Source of the DNA: Serratia marcescens
GTDB lineage: Bacteria; Pseudomonadota; Gammaproteobacteria; Enterobacterales; Enterobacteriaceae
Assembly (NCBI RefSeq): GCF_029846115.1
Contig: NZ_JARVZZ010000001.1
Location: 868,001 to 932,000 of the forward strand
DNA: 64,000 bases
Reading direction: 5' to 3'
Both the position numbers and the translations under genes were made by a program. This document shows positions 45,844 to 58,103 of this stretch, piece after piece (the first letter of the stretch is position 1; each line of letters opens with the position of its first letter). Below the pieces are notes generated by a model. The model saw only the letters and a program-made list of their open reading frames with translations, made no database searches and was not told where the DNA came from.

Positions 45844-46841
45844 CGGCGGCCCACCGAGGCGCGTTCCACCAGCTCGGGCGTCAGCACCAGCACCTGGGGC
45901 GCGCGCTCCGGGTTTTGCAGGCGGTTGATCAGCGCATCGATCGCCAGTTCGCCCAGCGAATCCTTCGGCTGATGAATGGTGCTCAGCGGCGGCGCCAGAT
46001 AACGCGCCAGCTCAATGTCATCGTAGCCCATCACCGCCATATCCTGCGGCACGAAAAGCCCGGCCTGATACAGCGCCTGATAAACGCCCACCGCCACCGC
46101 GTCGTTACCGGCGAACACCGCATGCGGCGGCTCATCCAGCGCCAGCAGTTGGTGCATGGCGTTCACGCCGCCCTCAAACTCAAAATCGCAATGCACTTCA
46201 TACCCAGGCAGAACCGGCAATCCGGCGCGACGCATCGCGTTGCGATAGCCTTCCAGTCGGTGACGAGCGGTGGTTTTATCCTGCGGGCCGGCGATGCAGG
46301 CGATCTTGCGGTAGCCGCGGGCGATCAGATGATCGGTCGCCATCTCGCCGCCCAGCAGCGAGTTATCCTGAATAATGTCGTTGGCACCCTCGAACGGCGC
46401 CCAGTCCATCATGACGATCGGCAGTGACGGGTAGCGGCTCAGGGCATCTTGCGATGGCCGGTGGTTTTCGGTGCACATCAACAGCAAACCGTCGACGCGC
46501 TTTTGCAGCAGCGTCTCCATGCTGCGGTTCATGCGCGCGGCGTCTTCTTCGGTATTGCACAGGATTAAACTGTAGCCGCGTTCATAGCAGCTGCGCTCCA
46601 CGCCGCGCACCACTTCGGCATAAAACGGGTTGTTGCTGGCGGTCACCAGCATGCCGATGGTACGCGTCTGGTTGAGCTTCAGGCTGCGCGCCAGCGCGGA
46701 AGGCGCATAGTTCAGCCGTTCTACGGCCGCCATGACTTTGTCGCGCACGCTGTCGCTGACAAAGCGATTGTTGTTGACCACATGCGAAACGGTAGAGGTT
46801 GAAACGCCCGCCAGACGGGCGACATCTTTCATGGTGGCCAA
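45840..46841 (-). CDS. rbsR: Ribose operon repressor RbsR
   Basis: A 333-residue LacI-family repressor. The helix-turn-helix [18 protein letters not shown] lies at the N-terminus, hinge SALARSLK near residue 50, and the ribose-binding core after. The start is taken as TTG at 46841 (reads MATMKDV, like E. coli RbsR), with GGGG eight bases upstream inside the rbsK end; the ATG at 46832 is the alternative. It ends the rbs operon and binds the CGAAACGTTTCG operators upstream of rbsD. Confidence 0.93.
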   Translation of the reverse strand: MATMKDVARLAGVSTSTVSHVVNNNRFVSDSVRDKVMAAVERLNYAPSALARSLKLNQTRTIGMLVTASNNPFYAEVVRGVERSCYERGYSLILCNTEEDAARMNRSMETLLQKRVDGLLLMCTENHRPSQDALSRYPSLPIVMMDWAPFEGANDIIQDNSLLGGEMATDHLIARGYRKIACIAGPQDKTTARHRLEGYRNAMRRAGLPVLPGYEVHCDFEFEGGVNAMHQLLALDEPPHAVFAGNDAVAVGVYQALYQAGLFVPQDMAVMGYDDIELARYLAPPLSTIHQPKDSLGELAIDALINRLQNPERAPQVLVLTPELVERASVGRR

Positions 46842-46845
46842 AGGA

Positions 46846-47772
46846 TCACCCCTGCTGCTGCAAGAAGGCGTCAATCTCTTCACGCCACGGCACCGAAGGC
46901 TGCGCCCCAGGGCGGGTCACGGCGATCGCCGCCGCCGCATGGGCGAAACGCACCGCGTCGGCCATGATCTTGCCTTCCAACAGGGCAGTGACCAGCGCAC
47001 CGTTAAAGGTATCGCCGGCAGCGATAGTATCCACCGCTTGCACCTTGAAGCCGGGCACCCGTTTGCCGTTGCCGTTTTCGCTCAGCCACACGCCGCGGCT
47101 GCCAAGGGTGATGATCACCGTCGCGATGCCCTTGTCGTGCAGCGCCTGCGCCGCGCGCGCCGCATCGGCGTCGTTGTCCACGGCGATGCCGGTCAGGCGC
47201 TCGGCTTCGGTTTCATTCGGGGTGATCATATCGATCATGCCCAGCAGCTCGTCCGGCAGCTCGCGTGCCGGAGCCGGGTTGAGGATCACCTGCGTGTGAT
47301 GCTGCTTCGCCAGGCGGGCGGCGGCGATCACCGTCTCTAGCGGCGACTCCAGCTGCATCAGCAGGGCATCGGCATCGATCACTTTTTGTTGGTAGCGCGC
47401 CAGGTAATCCGGCGTCACCGCGGCGTTGGCGCCGGCATCGATGCCGATCACGTTCTCGCCTTGGGCGTTGACGAAGATCAGCGCCACGCCGGTGGTGCTG
47501 TCGGCGATGGCTTCAATCGGTTGGGTATCAATACGATCGCTCGCCAGCTGCCGGCGGACACGTTCGCCGATATCGTCGGCGCCCACACAGGCGATAAAGG
47601 CGATCTCCGCCCCACTGCGCCCGGCCGCCACCGCCTGATTCGCGCCCTTACCGCCAAACGCCACCTTATACTGCTTCCCTATCACCGTTTCGCCCGGGTG
47701 GGGGAACTGTTCAATATTGAGGATATGGTCGGCATTGATGCTGCCAAGAACCACCAGCTTACCTGTTTCCAT
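46846..47772 (-). CDS. rbsK: Ribokinase
   Basis: A 308-residue PfkB-family kinase phosphorylating ribose at O5. The N-terminal GG motif ([16 protein letters not shown]), NPAPAREL and the C-terminal signature [13 protein letters not shown] with the catalytic aspartate are visible. The ATG at 47772 matches E. coli RbsK; an upstream frame start adds nine residues. It lies between rbsB and rbsR. Confidence 0.96.
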   Translation of the reverse strand: METGKLVVLGSINADHILNIEQFPHPGETVIGKQYKVAFGGKGANQAVAAGRSGAEIAFIACVGADDIGERVRRQLASDRIDTQPIEAIADSTTGVALIFVNAQGENVIGIDAGANAAVTPDYLARYQQKVIDADALLMQLESPLETVIAAARLAKQHHTQVILNPAPARELPDELLGMIDMITPNETEAERLTGIAVDNDADAARAAQALHDKGIATVIITLGSRGVWLSENGNGKRVPGFKVQAVDTIAAGDTFNGALVTALLEGKIMADAVRFAHAAAAIAVTRPGAQPSVPWREEIDAFLQQQG

Positions 47773-47833
47773 CGCATTGATTCCTGAATTGCGCGCCATC
47801 GTAAACGCCCCGTTCCGATGGCGCTGGTATGAC

Positions 47834-48724
47834 TTACTGAGTGACCAGTTTCAAATCGACCGGGATGGTCGCCGGCACTTTTTCGCCTTTCAGCACTTTA
47901 TCGGCGGTTTCCACACCGATCACGCCGATCTGATCGGGACGCTGCGCCACGGTCGCCGCCAGCTTGCCGCCTTCGACCGCTTTCACGCCGTCGGCGGTGC
48001 CGTCGAAGCCTACCACGATCACGTCGGTTTTACCGGCGGTTTGCAGCGCGCGCAGCGCACCCAGCGCCATTTCATCGTTCTGGGCGAACACCGCCTGCAC
48101 ATCCGGGTGCGCGGTCAGCAGGTTCTGCATCACGTTTAGGCCCTTGGTGCGATCGAAATCGGCCGGCTGGCTGGCCAACAGTTTGAATTTATTCTGATCC
48201 AGCGACTGCTTGAAGCCTTCACCGCGTTCACGCGCGGCGGAGGTGCCGGCGATGCCTTCCAGCTGAATCACCTTGGCATCGGCGCCCACTTTCTTGGCGA
48301 TGAAGTCGCCGGCCATTTTACCGCCCACGCGGTTGTCAGAAGCGATGTGGCTCACCACGTCACCCTTGCTCGCCACACGGTCCAGCGTGATGACCGGGAT
48401 CTTCGCCTGGTTGGCCATCTTGATGGCGTTGCCCACCGCATCAGAGTCGGTCGGGTTGATCAGCAGCAGCTTGGGCGCGCGCACCATCAGATCCTGCACA
48501 TTGGCCAGCTCTTTCGCCGGGTTGTTCTGGGAATCCAGCACCACCAGGTTGTAACCCAGCTTGTTGGCCTCTTGCTGCGCACCGTCCTTCATCGAGACGA
48601 AGAACGGGTTGTTGAGGGTGGACACCACCAGCGCGATGGTGTCTTTGGCCATGGCATTGGCGCTCAGGGTGGCGCTCAGCGCGATGGCGGAGGCTAAGGT
48701 TGCCAGTTTTTTCATTTTCATCAT
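47834..48724 (-). CDS. rbsB: Ribose-binding periplasmic protein
   Basis: A 296-residue substrate-binding protein for the ribose ABC importer, also recognised by the Trg chemoreceptor in E. coli. The signal peptide ends ANAMA before [16 protein letters not shown]. Ribose-contact residues recognisable in NNPFF, DRVASKG and the [10 protein letters not shown] stretch. The second ATG at 48721 is equally possible. High similarity to E. coli RbsB. Confidence 0.97.
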   Translation of the reverse strand: MMKMKKLATLASAIALSATLSANAMAKDTIALVVSTLNNPFFVSMKDGAQQEANKLGYNLVVLDSQNNPAKELANVQDLMVRAPKLLLINPTDSDAVGNAIKMANQAKIPVITLDRVASKGDVVSHIASDNRVGGKMAGDFIAKKVGADAKVIQLEGIAGTSAARERGEGFKQSLDQNKFKLLASQPADFDRTKGLNVMQNLLTAHPDVQAVFAQNDEMALGALRALQTAGKTDVIVVGFDGTADGVKAVEGGKLAATVAQRPDQIGVIGVETADKVLKGEKVPATIPVDLKLVTQ

Positions 48725-48745
48725 CGTGATTCCTGTAGGGGGAGG

Positions 48746-49714
48746 TTACTTGTTGCTTTTGTTATCTACCAGAACCGCCAGCAGTATCACCACTGCCTTC
48801 ACGATCATTTGGTAGTAGGAAGAAACACCCAGTAAATTCAGGCCGTTGTTCAGGAAGCCGAGGATCAGCGCCCCGATCAGCGTACCGACGATGCGGCCCT
48901 TGCCGCCGGCCAGGCTGGTGCCGCCCAGCACCACGGCGGCGATGGCGTCCAGCTCATAGCCGGTGCCGGCGGTCGGCTGCGCCGACGACAGGCGCGCCAC
49001 TTCGATCACCCCGGCCAGCGCCGCCAGCAGGCCGCACAGCGAGTAAACGATAATCTTCACTTTATCGACGCTGATGCCGGACAGACGGGTCGCCGCTTCG
49101 TTGCCGCCCAGGGCATAAATATAGCGGCCCAGGCGCGTATGGTGCAGCATATACCAGGCGGCGATGAACACGATCGCCATGATCCAGATCGGCGTAGGCA
49201 CGCCCAGCGGGCGGCCGATGCCAAACCAGCCGAAGGTGTCGGCCACGTCGGTGAAACCGGTGTTGACCGGGCTGCCGTTGGTGTACACCATGGTGACGCC
49301 GCGCAGCAGCAACATCATCACCAGCGTGGCGATAAAGGCCTGCACCTTGCCTTTGGCAACGATCACCCCGGTGCAGGCGCCAACCGCGGCGCCGAGCGCC
49401 AGTGCCGCCGCCACCGCCACCAGCGCGTTGACCTCAAAGCCGACGATCGACGCCGCCACCGCGCCGGTCAGCGCCAGCAGCGATCCCACCGACAGATCGA
49501 TGCCGGAGGTGAGGATCACCAGCGTCATCCCCACCGCCATGATGGCGTTCACCGAGGTCTGCTGCAGAATATTGAACAGGTTGTTCAGGGTGAAGAAGTT
49601 CGGGCTCATGGAAGAGACCACGGCGATCAGCACCAGCAGCGCAATCAACGACTTCTGCTCTAACAGCCACTCTTTACTGAACCAGCGCTTAGCTGCGATA
49701 GTCTGGGAACTCAT
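48746..49714 (-). CDS. rbsC: Ribose ABC transporter permease
   Basis: A 322-residue inner-membrane protein with eight to ten hydrophobic helices, the channel half of RbsABC. Typical segments are MTLVILTSGIDLSVGS and GGNEAATRLSGISVDKVK (the cytoplasmic coupling loop). It starts six bases after the rbsA stop. Confidence 0.96.
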   Translation of the reverse strand: MSSQTIAAKRWFSKEWLLEQKSLIALLVLIAVVSSMSPNFFTLNNLFNILQQTSVNAIMAVGMTLVILTSGIDLSVGSLLALTGAVAASIVGFEVNALVAVAAALALGAAVGACTGVIVAKGKVQAFIATLVMMLLLRGVTMVYTNGSPVNTGFTDVADTFGWFGIGRPLGVPTPIWIMAIVFIAAWYMLHHTRLGRYIYALGGNEAATRLSGISVDKVKIIVYSLCGLLAALAGVIEVARLSSAQPTAGTGYELDAIAAVVLGGTSLAGGKGRIVGTLIGALILGFLNNGLNLLGVSSYYQMIVKAVVILLAVLVDNKSNK

Positions 49715-49720
49715 ATCTGA

Positions 49721-51226
49721 TTACTCCTGCTTTACGCCGTATTGCTTGCCGACGGCTGCCGCCATCAACGCTTCCTGGGTGGCCTGTTCAATCGGGAACT
49801 CGCCGCTGAGATGCCCTTCGTGCATCACCAGAATGCGATCGCTCATGCCCATCACCTCCGGCATTTCCGAAGACACCAGAATGATGCTCAGCCCTTCCTG
49901 CTTGAACTGGTTGATTAACTGATAGATCTCTTTTTTGGCGCCGACGTCGACGCCGCGCGTCGGCTCATCGAGGATCAGCACCTTCGGCCGGGTCATCAGA
50001 CCGCGGGCGATCGCCACTTTTTGCTGGTTGCCGCCGGAAAGCAGGCCGATCGGCTGCTCCATCGAGGGCGTTTTGATATTGAACAGCCGGATGAAATCCC
50101 CCACCGCCTGCCGCTCGTCAGCCTGTTTCAGGCTGCCGTCGGCGCGGCTGAAGTAGCGCAGCGCAGTCAGCGACATGTTTTCCTTCACCGACATGCCCAA
50201 CACCAGGCCGTCGCGCTTGCGGTCTTCCGAGATATAGACGATGCCGTTCGCCAACCCGTCCTGCGGCGAATGGGTGACCACCTCGCGGCCGTCCAGGTTG
50301 ACGGCGCCAGCCTTGCGCGGGGCGGCGCCGTACAGGATCTTCATCAATTCAGTACGCCCGGCGCCCATCAGCCCGGCCACGCCGAGGATCTCGCCGCGGT
50401 ACAGCGTAAAGCTGACGTCTTCAACGCCGGGACCGGAAAGGTGGCTGACTTCCAGCCGTTTTTCCCCGCGCGGCAAATCAAGGCGCGGGTACTGCTCCTC
50501 CAGCTTGCGGCCAACCATCATCTCAATCAGCGAATCTTCCTGCAGCTCGCTCACCGGCCGCTCGGCGATAAACTGCCCGTCGCGGAACACGGTCACGTCG
50601 TCGCAGATTTCAAAAATCTCTTTCAGGCGGTGCGAGATATAAACGATGCCGCGCCCTTCGGCCTTCAGCTCGTTGATCACCTTAAACAGCGAGGCGGTTT
50701 CGGTGTCGGTCAGCGCATCGGTCGGTTCGTCCATGATGATCACTTTCGATTCGAAGCTCAGTACCTTGGCGATCTCCACCATCTGCTGATCGCCAATCGA
50801 CAGCTCGCCCACCAGCCGGTGGCTGCTGTAGCGCAGATTGAGACGCGCCAACAAGCGATCGGCCTCGGCATACATGCGCTTCCAGTCAATGCGGCCGAAA
50901 CGGTTGACGAACTCGCGGCCGAGGAAGATGTTTTCCGCAATCGTCAACTGCGGGATCAGGTTCAGCTCCTGATGAATAATGCCGATGCCCGCTTCCTGCG
51001 AATCCTTAGGCCCGTTGAACACCACCTCGTTACCGAGAAAATACTGGCTGCCGGCATCTTTCTGGTAGATGCCGGTCAGCACTTTCATCATGGTGGACTT
51101 CCCGGCGCCGTTTTCCCCCACCAGCGCCATCACCTTGCCGGGATAGACACTGAGGGCGGCGCCGGAAAGCGCCTTCACGCCGGGAAAGGCTTTATCAATC
51201 CCTTTCAGTTGCAGTAAAGGTTGCAT
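49721..51226 (-). CDS. rbsA: Ribose ABC transporter ATPase
   Basis: A 501-residue protein with two ABC domains. The first has Walker [10 protein letters not shown] (near residues 37-45), signature LSIGDQQ and Walker [12 protein letters not shown]. The second has a degenerate Walker A (GLMGAGRTE) but normal signature LSGGNQQ and Walker B, as usual in RbsA. It energises ribose uptake with RbsC and RbsB. It starts seven bases after rbsD. Confidence 0.97.
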   Translation of the reverse strand: MQPLLQLKGIDKAFPGVKALSGAALSVYPGKVMALVGENGAGKSTMMKVLTGIYQKDAGSQYFLGNEVVFNGPKDSQEAGIGIIHQELNLIPQLTIAENIFLGREFVNRFGRIDWKRMYAEADRLLARLNLRYSSHRLVGELSIGDQQMVEIAKVLSFESKVIIMDEPTDALTDTETASLFKVINELKAEGRGIVYISHRLKEIFEICDDVTVFRDGQFIAERPVSELQEDSLIEMMVGRKLEEQYPRLDLPRGEKRLEVSHLSGPGVEDVSFTLYRGEILGVAGLMGAGRTELMKILYGAAPRKAGAVNLDGREVVTHSPQDGLANGIVYISEDRKRDGLVLGMSVKENMSLTALRYFSRADGSLKQADERQAVGDFIRLFNIKTPSMEQPIGLLSGGNQQKVAIARGLMTRPKVLILDEPTRGVDVGAKKEIYQLINQFKQEGLSIILVSSEMPEVMGMSDRILVMHEGHLSGEFPIEQATQEALMAAAVGKQYGVKQE

Positions 51227-51233
51227 ACGCGCC

Positions 51234-51653
51234 TCAGAAAGTTACGCCGGCGCACAGGATCACGTTCGCATAAGGCGAACACTCCCCACTGCGGATCACC
51301 GCCCGGCTGTGCTCGGTTTGCGCTTTAAACGCCTGATGGCTGATATAGCGCACGCTGATGGTGTTACCCTGGCGTTGGCCCAGAGCGGTCAGCTCAGCCA
51401 ATAGTGCCTCGTGGAGCGACGGATTCTGTTTCACGATCTCTTCCGCCAGGATGGCGCTTTCTACCTGCATCTCTTGCGTGACCGCCGCGAACACCTGCAG
51501 GAAGGTCGGCACGCCCTGCGTCAGCGCCAGATCGATGCGCTGCGTCACCGCCGGTATCGGCAGGCCCGCATCGCACAGGGTGAGCTGGTCGGTATGCCCC
51601 AGCCGGGCAATCACGGCAGACACGTCGGAATTCAGTAATACGCCTTTTTTCAT
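51234..51653 (-). CDS. rbsD: D-ribose pyranase
   Basis: A 139-residue mutarotase interconverting ribose pyranose and furanose so that RbsK can act. The catalytic histidine is H20 in [15 protein letters not shown]. First gene of rbsDACBKR. The operator and promoter lie immediately upstream. Confidence 0.95.
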   Translation of the reverse strand: MKKGVLLNSDVSAVIARLGHTDQLTLCDAGLPIPAVTQRIDLALTQGVPTFLQVFAAVTQEMQVESAILAEEIVKQNPSLHEALLAELTALGQRQGNTISVRYISHQAFKAQTEHSRAVIRSGECSPYANVILCAGVTF

Positions 51654-51667
51654 CTTCTCACTCCACC

Positions 51668-51683
51668 AGCGAAACGTTTCGCT
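51668..51683. promoter_or_regulatory. RbsR operator O1
   Basis: The palindrome AGCGAAACGTTTCGCT lies just downstream of the rbsD -10 element. Confidence 0.9.
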
Positions 51684-51692
51684 CTCTGAGGG

Positions 51693-51720
51693 AGTTTAAA
51701 AAAACGGCAGGGGAAGGCAA
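51693..51720 (-). promoter_or_regulatory. rbsD promoter
   Basis: TTGCCT (51720-51715) and TAAACT (51698-51693) with a 16-base spacer, between the two operators. Confidence 0.7.
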
Positions 51721-51749
51721 CCGGGACAATGCAGAAGTGTGATCGCTAT

Positions 51750-51761
51750 CGAAACGTTTCG
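51750..51761. promoter_or_regulatory. Second RbsR-like operator O2
   Basis: CGAAACGTTTCG repeats the core of O1, 80 bases upstream of it. Flanking TGTGA and TCACA halves are not at CRP spacing. Confidence 0.75.
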
Positions 51762-51784
51762 TTCACACCCGGGCAATGCACAAA

Positions 51785-51815
51785 CAAAAGGGGCTCAGCC
51801 ATGCTGAGCCCCTTA
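51785..51815 (-). terminator. Terminator of kup
   Basis: AAGGGGCTCAG and CTGAGCCCCTT form an 11-base-pair stem; on the minus strand TTTTGTTTG follows. Confidence 0.87.
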
Positions 51816-51824
51816 TCAGGCGGG

Positions 51825-53693
51825 TTAGATCTCGACCTGCGTACCGAGCTCGATGACCCGGTTCGGCGGGATCTCAAACTGATCCGGCGCGCGCAGCGCA
51901 TTGCGGCTCAGGGCGACGAACAGTTTACCGCGCAGGTAGAGGTACCACGGCCGCTTGGTGAGGATCAGCGATTCATGGGACATGAAGAACGAGGTCTCCG
52001 ACATGCGGCACGGCAACCCTTCCAGCCCGCAGCGGTGGAACACTTCCTCGACGTTCGGCGTTTCGCGCCAGCCGTAGCTGGCCACCACCCGCCAGAAGGT
52101 CGGCGACAGCTGTTCGATGGTCACCCGGCGCACGTTGTGCACGTAAGGCGCATCCTCGGTGCGCAGCGTCAGCAGCACCACGCGTTCATGCAGCACCTTG
52201 TTGTGCTTCAGGTTGTGCAGCAGCGCAAAAGGAATGACGTTGGTGGCGCGCGACAGGAACACCGCGGTACCCGGCACTCGCACCGGCGGCGATTTCTCCA
52301 GCGAGGCGATCATCGCCTCCAATGAGTTGCCGTGTTCATGCAGGCGGCGCAGCAGGCGGAAGCGCTCGCTCTTCCAGGTGGTCATAATGATGAACATCAC
52401 CAGCGCCAACGTCAGCGGCAACCAGCCGCCGGAGAACAGCTTCAGGGCGTTGGCGGAGAACATCGGCACGTCGATGATCAGCAAGATGGCCACGATGCCG
52501 ATCGCCAGGAAGCGATTCCAGTGCCAGTTGTTGATCGCCACCGAGGTGACCAGAATGCTGGTCAGCACCATGGTGCCGGTTACGGCGATGCCGTATGCCG
52601 CCGCCAGGTTGCTGGAGTGCTCGAAGCCGATGATCACCAGCACCACCGAGATGTACAGCGTCCAGTTGATCACCGGAATATAGATCTGGCCGGATTCCAT
52701 TTCCGAGGTGTGAATGATGCGCATCGGCGACAAATAACCCAGACGCACCGCCTGGCGGGTCAGCGAGAAGACGCCGGAAATCACCGCCTGCGAAGCGATG
52801 ACCGTCGCCAGGGTCGCCAGAATCAGCAGCGGGATCAGCGCCCAGTCGGGCGCCAGCAGGAAGAACGGGTTTTTGATCGCCTCAGGGTTTTTCAGCAGCA
52901 GCGCGCCTTGGCCGAAGTAGTTAAGTACCAGCGATGGCAACACCACGGTGAACCAGGCCAGGCGAATCGGGAACTTGCCGAAGTGCCCCATATCGGCATA
53001 CAGCGCCTCGACGCCGGTGATCGACAGCACCACTGCCCCCAGCGCGAAGAACGACACCTTCTTATATTCCATGAAGAAGTTGAGCGCCCATTTGGGGTTC
53101 AGCGCCTGCAGCACTTCCGGGTTCGAAATGATGCTGCGCGCACCCAGCACGGCCAACACGATGAACCACAGCAGCATTACCGGGGCGAACAGCTTACCGA
53201 CGCTGCCGGTACCGTGCTTTTGGATAACAAACAGCAGCGTCAGCACCAGAATGGAGAGCGGCACGATATAGGCGTCGAGCGCAGGCGCGGCGATTTCCAA
53301 CCCCTCTATTGCCGACATCACCGAGATCGCCGGGGTGATTACCACCTCGCCATAGAAGAAGCTACCGCCGATCAGGCCCAGTATCACCAGCACCGCAGTA
53401 GTGCGCGCCGAGGTATTGCGCCCGGCCAGCGACATCAGCGTCAGAATGCCGCCCTCGCCGGCGTTGTCCGCGCGCATCACGTAGGTGAGATATTTGAGGG
53501 AAACGATCACGATCAGCATCCAGAAAATCAGCGACAGGAAGCCGAAAACCACGTCTGGACGAACATCGAAGCCGTAATGGCCGGAGAAACACTCTCTCAG
53601 CGTATAGAGAGGGCTGGTGCCGATATCACCGTAGACCACGCCGATGGCCGCCAGGGTTACCGCCGATAAGGACTGCTTATGCTCTGCGCTCAT
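51825..53693 (-). CDS. kup: Low-affinity potassium uptake protein Kup
   Basis: A 622-residue KUP/HAK-family proton-potassium symporter of the inner membrane, the same length as E. coli Kup. About 12 hydrophobic helices ([16 protein letters not shown] near the start) and a C-terminal cytosolic domain ending [12 protein letters not shown]. The ATG at 53693 matches E. coli; an upstream start would add 17 residues. It is divergent from ravA. Confidence 0.97.
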   Translation of the reverse strand: MSAEHKQSLSAVTLAAIGVVYGDIGTSPLYTLRECFSGHYGFDVRPDVVFGFLSLIFWMLIVIVSLKYLTYVMRADNAGEGGILTLMSLAGRNTSARTTAVLVILGLIGGSFFYGEVVITPAISVMSAIEGLEIAAPALDAYIVPLSILVLTLLFVIQKHGTGSVGKLFAPVMLLWFIVLAVLGARSIISNPEVLQALNPKWALNFFMEYKKVSFFALGAVVLSITGVEALYADMGHFGKFPIRLAWFTVVLPSLVLNYFGQGALLLKNPEAIKNPFFLLAPDWALIPLLILATLATVIASQAVISGVFSLTRQAVRLGYLSPMRIIHTSEMESGQIYIPVINWTLYISVVLVIIGFEHSSNLAAAYGIAVTGTMVLTSILVTSVAINNWHWNRFLAIGIVAILLIIDVPMFSANALKLFSGGWLPLTLALVMFIIMTTWKSERFRLLRRLHEHGNSLEAMIASLEKSPPVRVPGTAVFLSRATNVIPFALLHNLKHNKVLHERVVLLTLRTEDAPYVHNVRRVTIEQLSPTFWRVVASYGWRETPNVEEVFHRCGLEGLPCRMSETSFFMSHESLILTKRPWYLYLRGKLFVALSRNALRAPDQFEIPPNRVIELGTQVEI

Positions 53694-53976
53694 AATTCGT
53701 TTCTTTATCAGAACATCCGTTAGCGATGCATCCGCATCAGGCAAAATACGGGCTCAAAGATCCGTCACGCCCACCAGAAAGCCGCACAGTATGCACCATT
53801 TATGCGGCTTGCCTACCCTTATATCAGAGCCGAAAAATAAACAAAATGTGAACCGGATATCCGGCACAACTTAGAAAAATATTACTAATCAATAAGCTAT
53901 ACCACTAAAAATAATGGTGGTTTATCATCGGATTATCGACCAAGATTGGCTAACTCTCGGACAATGCGACAATTAT

Positions 53977-55485
53977 ATGACGCCATCCTCCCTTCTGGCA
54001 GAACGAATTTCCCGCCTCAGCAGCGCGCTGGAGAGCGGTCTTTATGAGCGGCAAGAAGCGATCCGCCTGTGCCTGCTGGCGGCGCTGAGCGGCGAAAGCG
54101 TATTCCTGCTCGGCCCGCCCGGCATCGCCAAGAGCCTGATCGCGCGCCGGCTGAAGTTTGCCTTCCGCAACGCCCGCTCCTTTGAATATCTGATGACGCG
54201 TTTTTCCACGCCGGAAGAGGTCTTCGGCCCGCTCTCTATTCAGGCGCTGAAAGATGAAGGGCGCTACCAGCGCCTGACCGCCGGCTATCTGCCGGAAGCG
54301 GAGATCGTGTTTCTGGACGAAATCTGGAAGGCCGGCCCGGCGATCCTCAACACCCTGCTGACGGCGATCAACGAACGGCGCTTTCGCAACGGCAACAGCG
54401 AAGAACCGATCCCGCTGCGCTTGCTGGTTACTGCCTCCAACGAACTGCCCGAAGCGGACAACAGCCTCGAAGCCCTGTATGACCGCATGCTGATCCGCCT
54501 GTGGCTGGACAAGGTGCAGGATAAACAGAATTTCCGCTCGCTGCTGGTCAACCGCCAGAGTGAAAGCCAAAACCCGGTGCCGGCGGCGCTGAGCATCAGC
54601 GACGAAGAGTTTCTGCAGTGGCAACCGCAGATAGACAAGGTGGCGCTGCCGGAAGCCTGCTTTGAATTGATTTTCCAGCTGCGCCAGCGGCTGGACGCGC
54701 TGGAACAGGCGCCGTACGTCTCCGACCGACGCTGGAAAAAGGCCCTGCGTCTGCTGCAGGCCTGCGCCTTCTTCAGCGGGCGCGACGCCATCGCTCCGCT
54801 CGATCTGATGCTGCTGAAAGACTGCCTGTGGCACGATCTCACCTCGCTGAAGCTGCTGCAACAGCAGATCGATCAGCTGCTGACCGAATCGGCCTATCAG
54901 CAGCAGTCGATGCTGATCCAGTTGCAACAAATCCACACCCGCTGGCTACAGGACCAGCAGCAGCAAAGCGATCGGCAGGCCATCAGCCTGGTGAAAAAGG
55001 GCGGCATGTTCAGCCGTAAACCGCAATATGCGCCAGCCACGCCGTTCGCCGGCGGCACTCTCACTCTGCTGTTGCAAAAACCGCTGCAGCTGCATGACAT
55101 TCAGGTCAACCATCTGAGTATCGAGAGCAGCGTGCTGGACAACTGGCTGCAAAAAGGCGGCGACGTGCGCGCCAAACTGAACGGCATCGGCTTCGCGCAG
55201 CCGATCGATTTGGAGGTCGACGACCAACTGCACCTGACGGTGCTGGACGTCAGCCGCCAACCGTCGCTGCTGGCGCTGCCGGGCAAACAGGCCACCGCCA
55301 CGCCGCAGGCGCTGCTGGATGAAATGGACGCGTTGGCCCAGCGCCTGGCGGAACAGCGTCGCGCCTTCAGCCAGCATCAGCCCTGTCTGTTCACGCCCGC
55401 CGCCGGCCTGGCCAAGATAGAAGCCAGTCTGCTGCAGGTGGCAGAGCAGGTTAAACAGCAACAGCAGCAAATGCGCGGCCAGTAA
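53977..55485 (+). CDS. ravA: MoxR-type AAA+ ATPase RavA
   Basis: A 502-residue ATPase (E. coli 498) that acts with ViaA, interacts with inducible lysine decarboxylase LdcI and influences respiratory complexes and aminoglycoside sensitivity in E. coli. Walker A GPPGIAKS is at residues 46-53, Walker B is IVFLDEIW. The C-terminal triple-helical/LARA region follows, glutamine-rich. The ATG at 53977 matches the homologue. viaA begins two bases after its stop. Confidence 0.95.
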   Translation: MTPSSLLAERISRLSSALESGLYERQEAIRLCLLAALSGESVFLLGPPGIAKSLIARRLKFAFRNARSFEYLMTRFSTPEEVFGPLSIQALKDEGRYQRLTAGYLPEAEIVFLDEIWKAGPAILNTLLTAINERRFRNGNSEEPIPLRLLVTASNELPEADNSLEALYDRMLIRLWLDKVQDKQNFRSLLVNRQSESQNPVPAALSISDEEFLQWQPQIDKVALPEACFELIFQLRQRLDALEQAPYVSDRRWKKALRLLQACAFFSGRDAIAPLDLMLLKDCLWHDLTSLKLLQQQIDQLLTESAYQQQSMLIQLQQIHTRWLQDQQQQSDRQAISLVKKGGMFSRKPQYAPATPFAGGTLTLLLQKPLQLHDIQVNHLSIESSVLDNWLQKGGDVRAKLNGIGFAQPIDLEVDDQLHLTVLDVSRQPSLLALPGKQATATPQALLDEMDALAQRLAEQRRAFSQHQPCLFTPAAGLAKIEASLLQVAEQVKQQQQQMRGQ

Positions 55486-55487
55486 CC

Positions 55488-56951
55488 ATGCTCAGTCTGG
55501 AGACGCTCGATCTGCTGCTGGCGATCACCGAAGGCGAGATGATCGAGGAAATGATCGTCGGCATGCTGGCGGCGCCGCAGCTGTCGGTGTTCTTTAAAAA
55601 GTTTCCGGCCCTTCGCCGGGCACTGGATCGCGATCTGCCACGCTGGAAACTGCAGCTCAAGGAGCGTCTGCAGGAGGCTATGGTGCCACCGGCGCTGGCG
55701 CAGGAATTTTACCGCTACCAACAGTGCCAACTGGAGAACAACACCCAGTTCTATCACAACCTCAACGACACGATGGAGCTGCTGCGCCAGCTGGTCTCGC
55801 CGTTTTATGAACAGGCGCGCGCGCTGGTGGACGCAGCCGATCTGCCCAACCATCCGCTGGACGACAGCTTTCAAACCCTGTTCCTGCAGCGCTGGCGCAT
55901 CAGCCTGACGCTGCAGGCCACCATGCTGCACCACCAGCTGCTGGAACAGGAGCGCGAGCAGCTGATGGCGGAACTGCAGGAGCGCCTGGCGCTGAGCGGC
56001 GCGCTGGAGCCGCTGCTGTCGGAAAATGACACCGCCGCCGGCAGGCTGTGGGACATGAGCAAAGGCCAGCTGCAGCGCGGCGATTACCAACGGCTGGTGG
56101 AGTACGGCAACTTTTTGCAGCAGCAGCCGGAGCTGAAAAAGCTGGCGCAGCAGCTTGGCCGCAGCTATCAGGCCAAGGCGGTGCAGCAACAGGACGCGCA
56201 GCCGGAACCGTTCAGGGTCATGGTGCAGGTGCCGGCCACGCTGCCGGAAGAAGTAAATGGCATTCATCAGAGCGACGACATCCTGCGCCTGCTGCCGCCG
56301 GAGCTGGCGACGCTGGGGATTGAAGAGCTGGAGTTCGAGTTTTATCGCCGCCTGTTGGAAAAGCGGCTGCTGAGCTACCGTCTGCAGGGCGACGTCTGGC
56401 AGGAGCAGATCCTGATCCGCCAGGTCACCCACCAGCAGCAGGATCAACAGCCGCGCGGGCCGTTTATCGTCTGCGTGGACACCTCAGGATCGATGGGCGG
56501 CTTCAACGAACAGTGCGCCAAGGCGTTTTGCCTGGCGCTGCTGCGCATTGCGCTGGCGGACAACCGCCGTTGCTACATCATGCTGTTCGCCAACCAGATC
56601 GTGCATTACGAGCTCACCGCCGCCAGCGGCATCGAACAGGCGGTGCGCTTTCTCGGCCAGCAGTTTCGCGGCGGCACCGATCTGGCGGCCTGCCTGAACG
56701 CCACCGTCACCAAAATGGCGGAAAGCGGCTGGTTCGACGCCGATGCGGTGATCATTTCCGATTTTATCGCCCAGCGGTTGCCGGAGGAGGTAATAAAGAA
56801 GGTGAAACAGCAGCAGCAAAGCCACCAGCAGCGTTTCCATGCGGTGGCGATGTCCGCCTACGGCAAACCCGGCATCATGCGCATCTTCGATCATATCTGG
56901 CGCTTCGATACCGGGCTGAAAAGCCGTTTGATGCGCCGCTGGCGGCGCTAG
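55488..56951 (+). CDS. viaA: VWA-domain protein ViaA
   Basis: A 487-residue partner of RavA. The N-terminal half is helical. The C-terminal von Willebrand factor A domain carries the metal-ion MIDAS motif DTSGSMG (D331, S333, S335) with a GGTDLA loop. ViaA binds membrane phospholipids and RavA in E. coli. Immediately follows ravA, convergent with asnA. Confidence 0.95.
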   Translation: MLSLETLDLLLAITEGEMIEEMIVGMLAAPQLSVFFKKFPALRRALDRDLPRWKLQLKERLQEAMVPPALAQEFYRYQQCQLENNTQFYHNLNDTMELLRQLVSPFYEQARALVDAADLPNHPLDDSFQTLFLQRWRISLTLQATMLHHQLLEQEREQLMAELQERLALSGALEPLLSENDTAAGRLWDMSKGQLQRGDYQRLVEYGNFLQQQPELKKLAQQLGRSYQAKAVQQQDAQPEPFRVMVQVPATLPEEVNGIHQSDDILRLLPPELATLGIEELEFEFYRRLLEKRLLSYRLQGDVWQEQILIRQVTHQQQDQQPRGPFIVCVDTSGSMGGFNEQCAKAFCLALLRIALADNRRCYIMLFANQIVHYELTAASGIEQAVRFLGQQFRGGTDLAACLNATVTKMAESGWFDADAVIISDFIAQRLPEEVIKKVKQQQQSHQQRFHAVAMSAYGKPGIMRIFDHIWRFDTGLKSRLMRRWRR

Positions 56952-56955
56952 GCAG

Positions 56956-57948
56956 TTAAAGCAGGCCTTCGACCGCCCCGCGCACTTCCGGCGACCACAC
57001 GCCGCACTGCACCTGGCCGATATGCGACAGTTGCAACAACAGCATCACCAAGCGCGACTGACCGATACCGCCGCCGATGGTCTGCGGCATATCGCCGCGC
57101 AACAGCGATTGGTGCCACTCCAGCTTCATGCGCTCTTCATCGCCGGTCAGCGCCAGCTGATGTTTCAGCGCGGCGGCGTCGACGCGGATGCCCATAGAAG
57201 ACAGCTCGAAAGCGTCCTGCAGCACCGGGTTCCACACCACGATATCGCCGTTCAGGCCCGCCAGGCCATCCGCCGCCGGGGTGGTCCAGTCATCATAATC
57301 TGGCGCCCGTACATCGTGCGATTTGCCATGCGACAGCTTGCCGCCGATGCCGATAAGGAACACTGCGCCCAGCTCTTTGGCGATCGCCCGCTCGCGCCCT
57401 TTGGCATCCAGATCCGGGTAACGCTGCAGCAGGGTTTCGCTGTGCACAAAGTGGATCTGTTCCGGCAGGAACGGGGTCAGGCCATGCTCGCGGCTGACTT
57501 CCGCCTCCGTCGCCTTGATGGCGGCGTAAATGCTGCGCACGGTGCTTTTCAGGTAGTCCAGGCTGCGCTCACCGTCGCCCATCACCCGCTCCCAGTCCCA
57601 CTGATCGACGTACACCGAGTGGATAGGCGTCAGGCGATCTTCATCCGGGCGCAGCGCCTTCATATGGGTGTACAGGCCTTCGCCCGCGCCGAAATCGTAG
57701 CTCCCCAGGGTTTTACGTTTCCATTTCGCCAGTGAATGCACCACTTCGAAGGTGGCGTCCGGCAGGGTTTTGACCTTAACCTGCACCGCTTTCTCGCTGC
57801 CGGAGAGGTTATCCTGCGTGCCGTCACCCAGACGGCTGAGGATCGGCGCCTGCACTTCGATCAGGCCGAGCTGTTGCTCCAGCTGGCGGGAAAAGAAGGA
57901 TTTGACCTGGCTGATTTGTTGTTGTTTTTGGATAAACTGTTTTTTCAT
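56956..57948 (-). CDS. asnA: Aspartate-ammonia ligase
   Basis: A 330-residue ammonia-dependent asparagine synthetase, with the class II aminoacyl-tRNA synthetase-like fold; length equals E. coli AsnA. Conserved stretches include VHSLAKWKR, the YVDQWDWE segment and GGGIGQSR near the end. It is divergent from its activator AsnC. Very short gap to viaA. Confidence 0.97.
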   Translation of the reverse strand: MKKQFIQKQQQISQVKSFFSRQLEQQLGLIEVQAPILSRLGDGTQDNLSGSEKAVQVKVKTLPDATFEVVHSLAKWKRKTLGSYDFGAGEGLYTHMKALRPDEDRLTPIHSVYVDQWDWERVMGDGERSLDYLKSTVRSIYAAIKATEAEVSREHGLTPFLPEQIHFVHSETLLQRYPDLDAKGRERAIAKELGAVFLIGIGGKLSHGKSHDVRAPDYDDWTTPAADGLAGLNGDIVVWNPVLQDAFELSSMGIRVDAAALKHQLALTGDEERMKLEWHQSLLRGDMPQTIGGGIGQSRLVMLLLQLSHIGQVQCGVWSPEVRGAVEGLL

Positions 57949-58103
57949 TGCCGTATCTCTTGTAAACCTGTCTCTGTTGCCATCGATTAAGCAACAAAAT
58001 GATACGCCAATTCAATATCCACTAATCAATATTGCCTTTTCACTTTTAATCGTTCATTTTTACCCGGACAGAATTCAACAATCGTTAATTAATGGGGGAT
58101 TAA

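Noticed and set aside
51738-51767. Possible CRP site near the second RbsR operator
   Set aside because: The TGTGA and TCACA halves are 20 bases apart rather than six, so not a standard CRP site.
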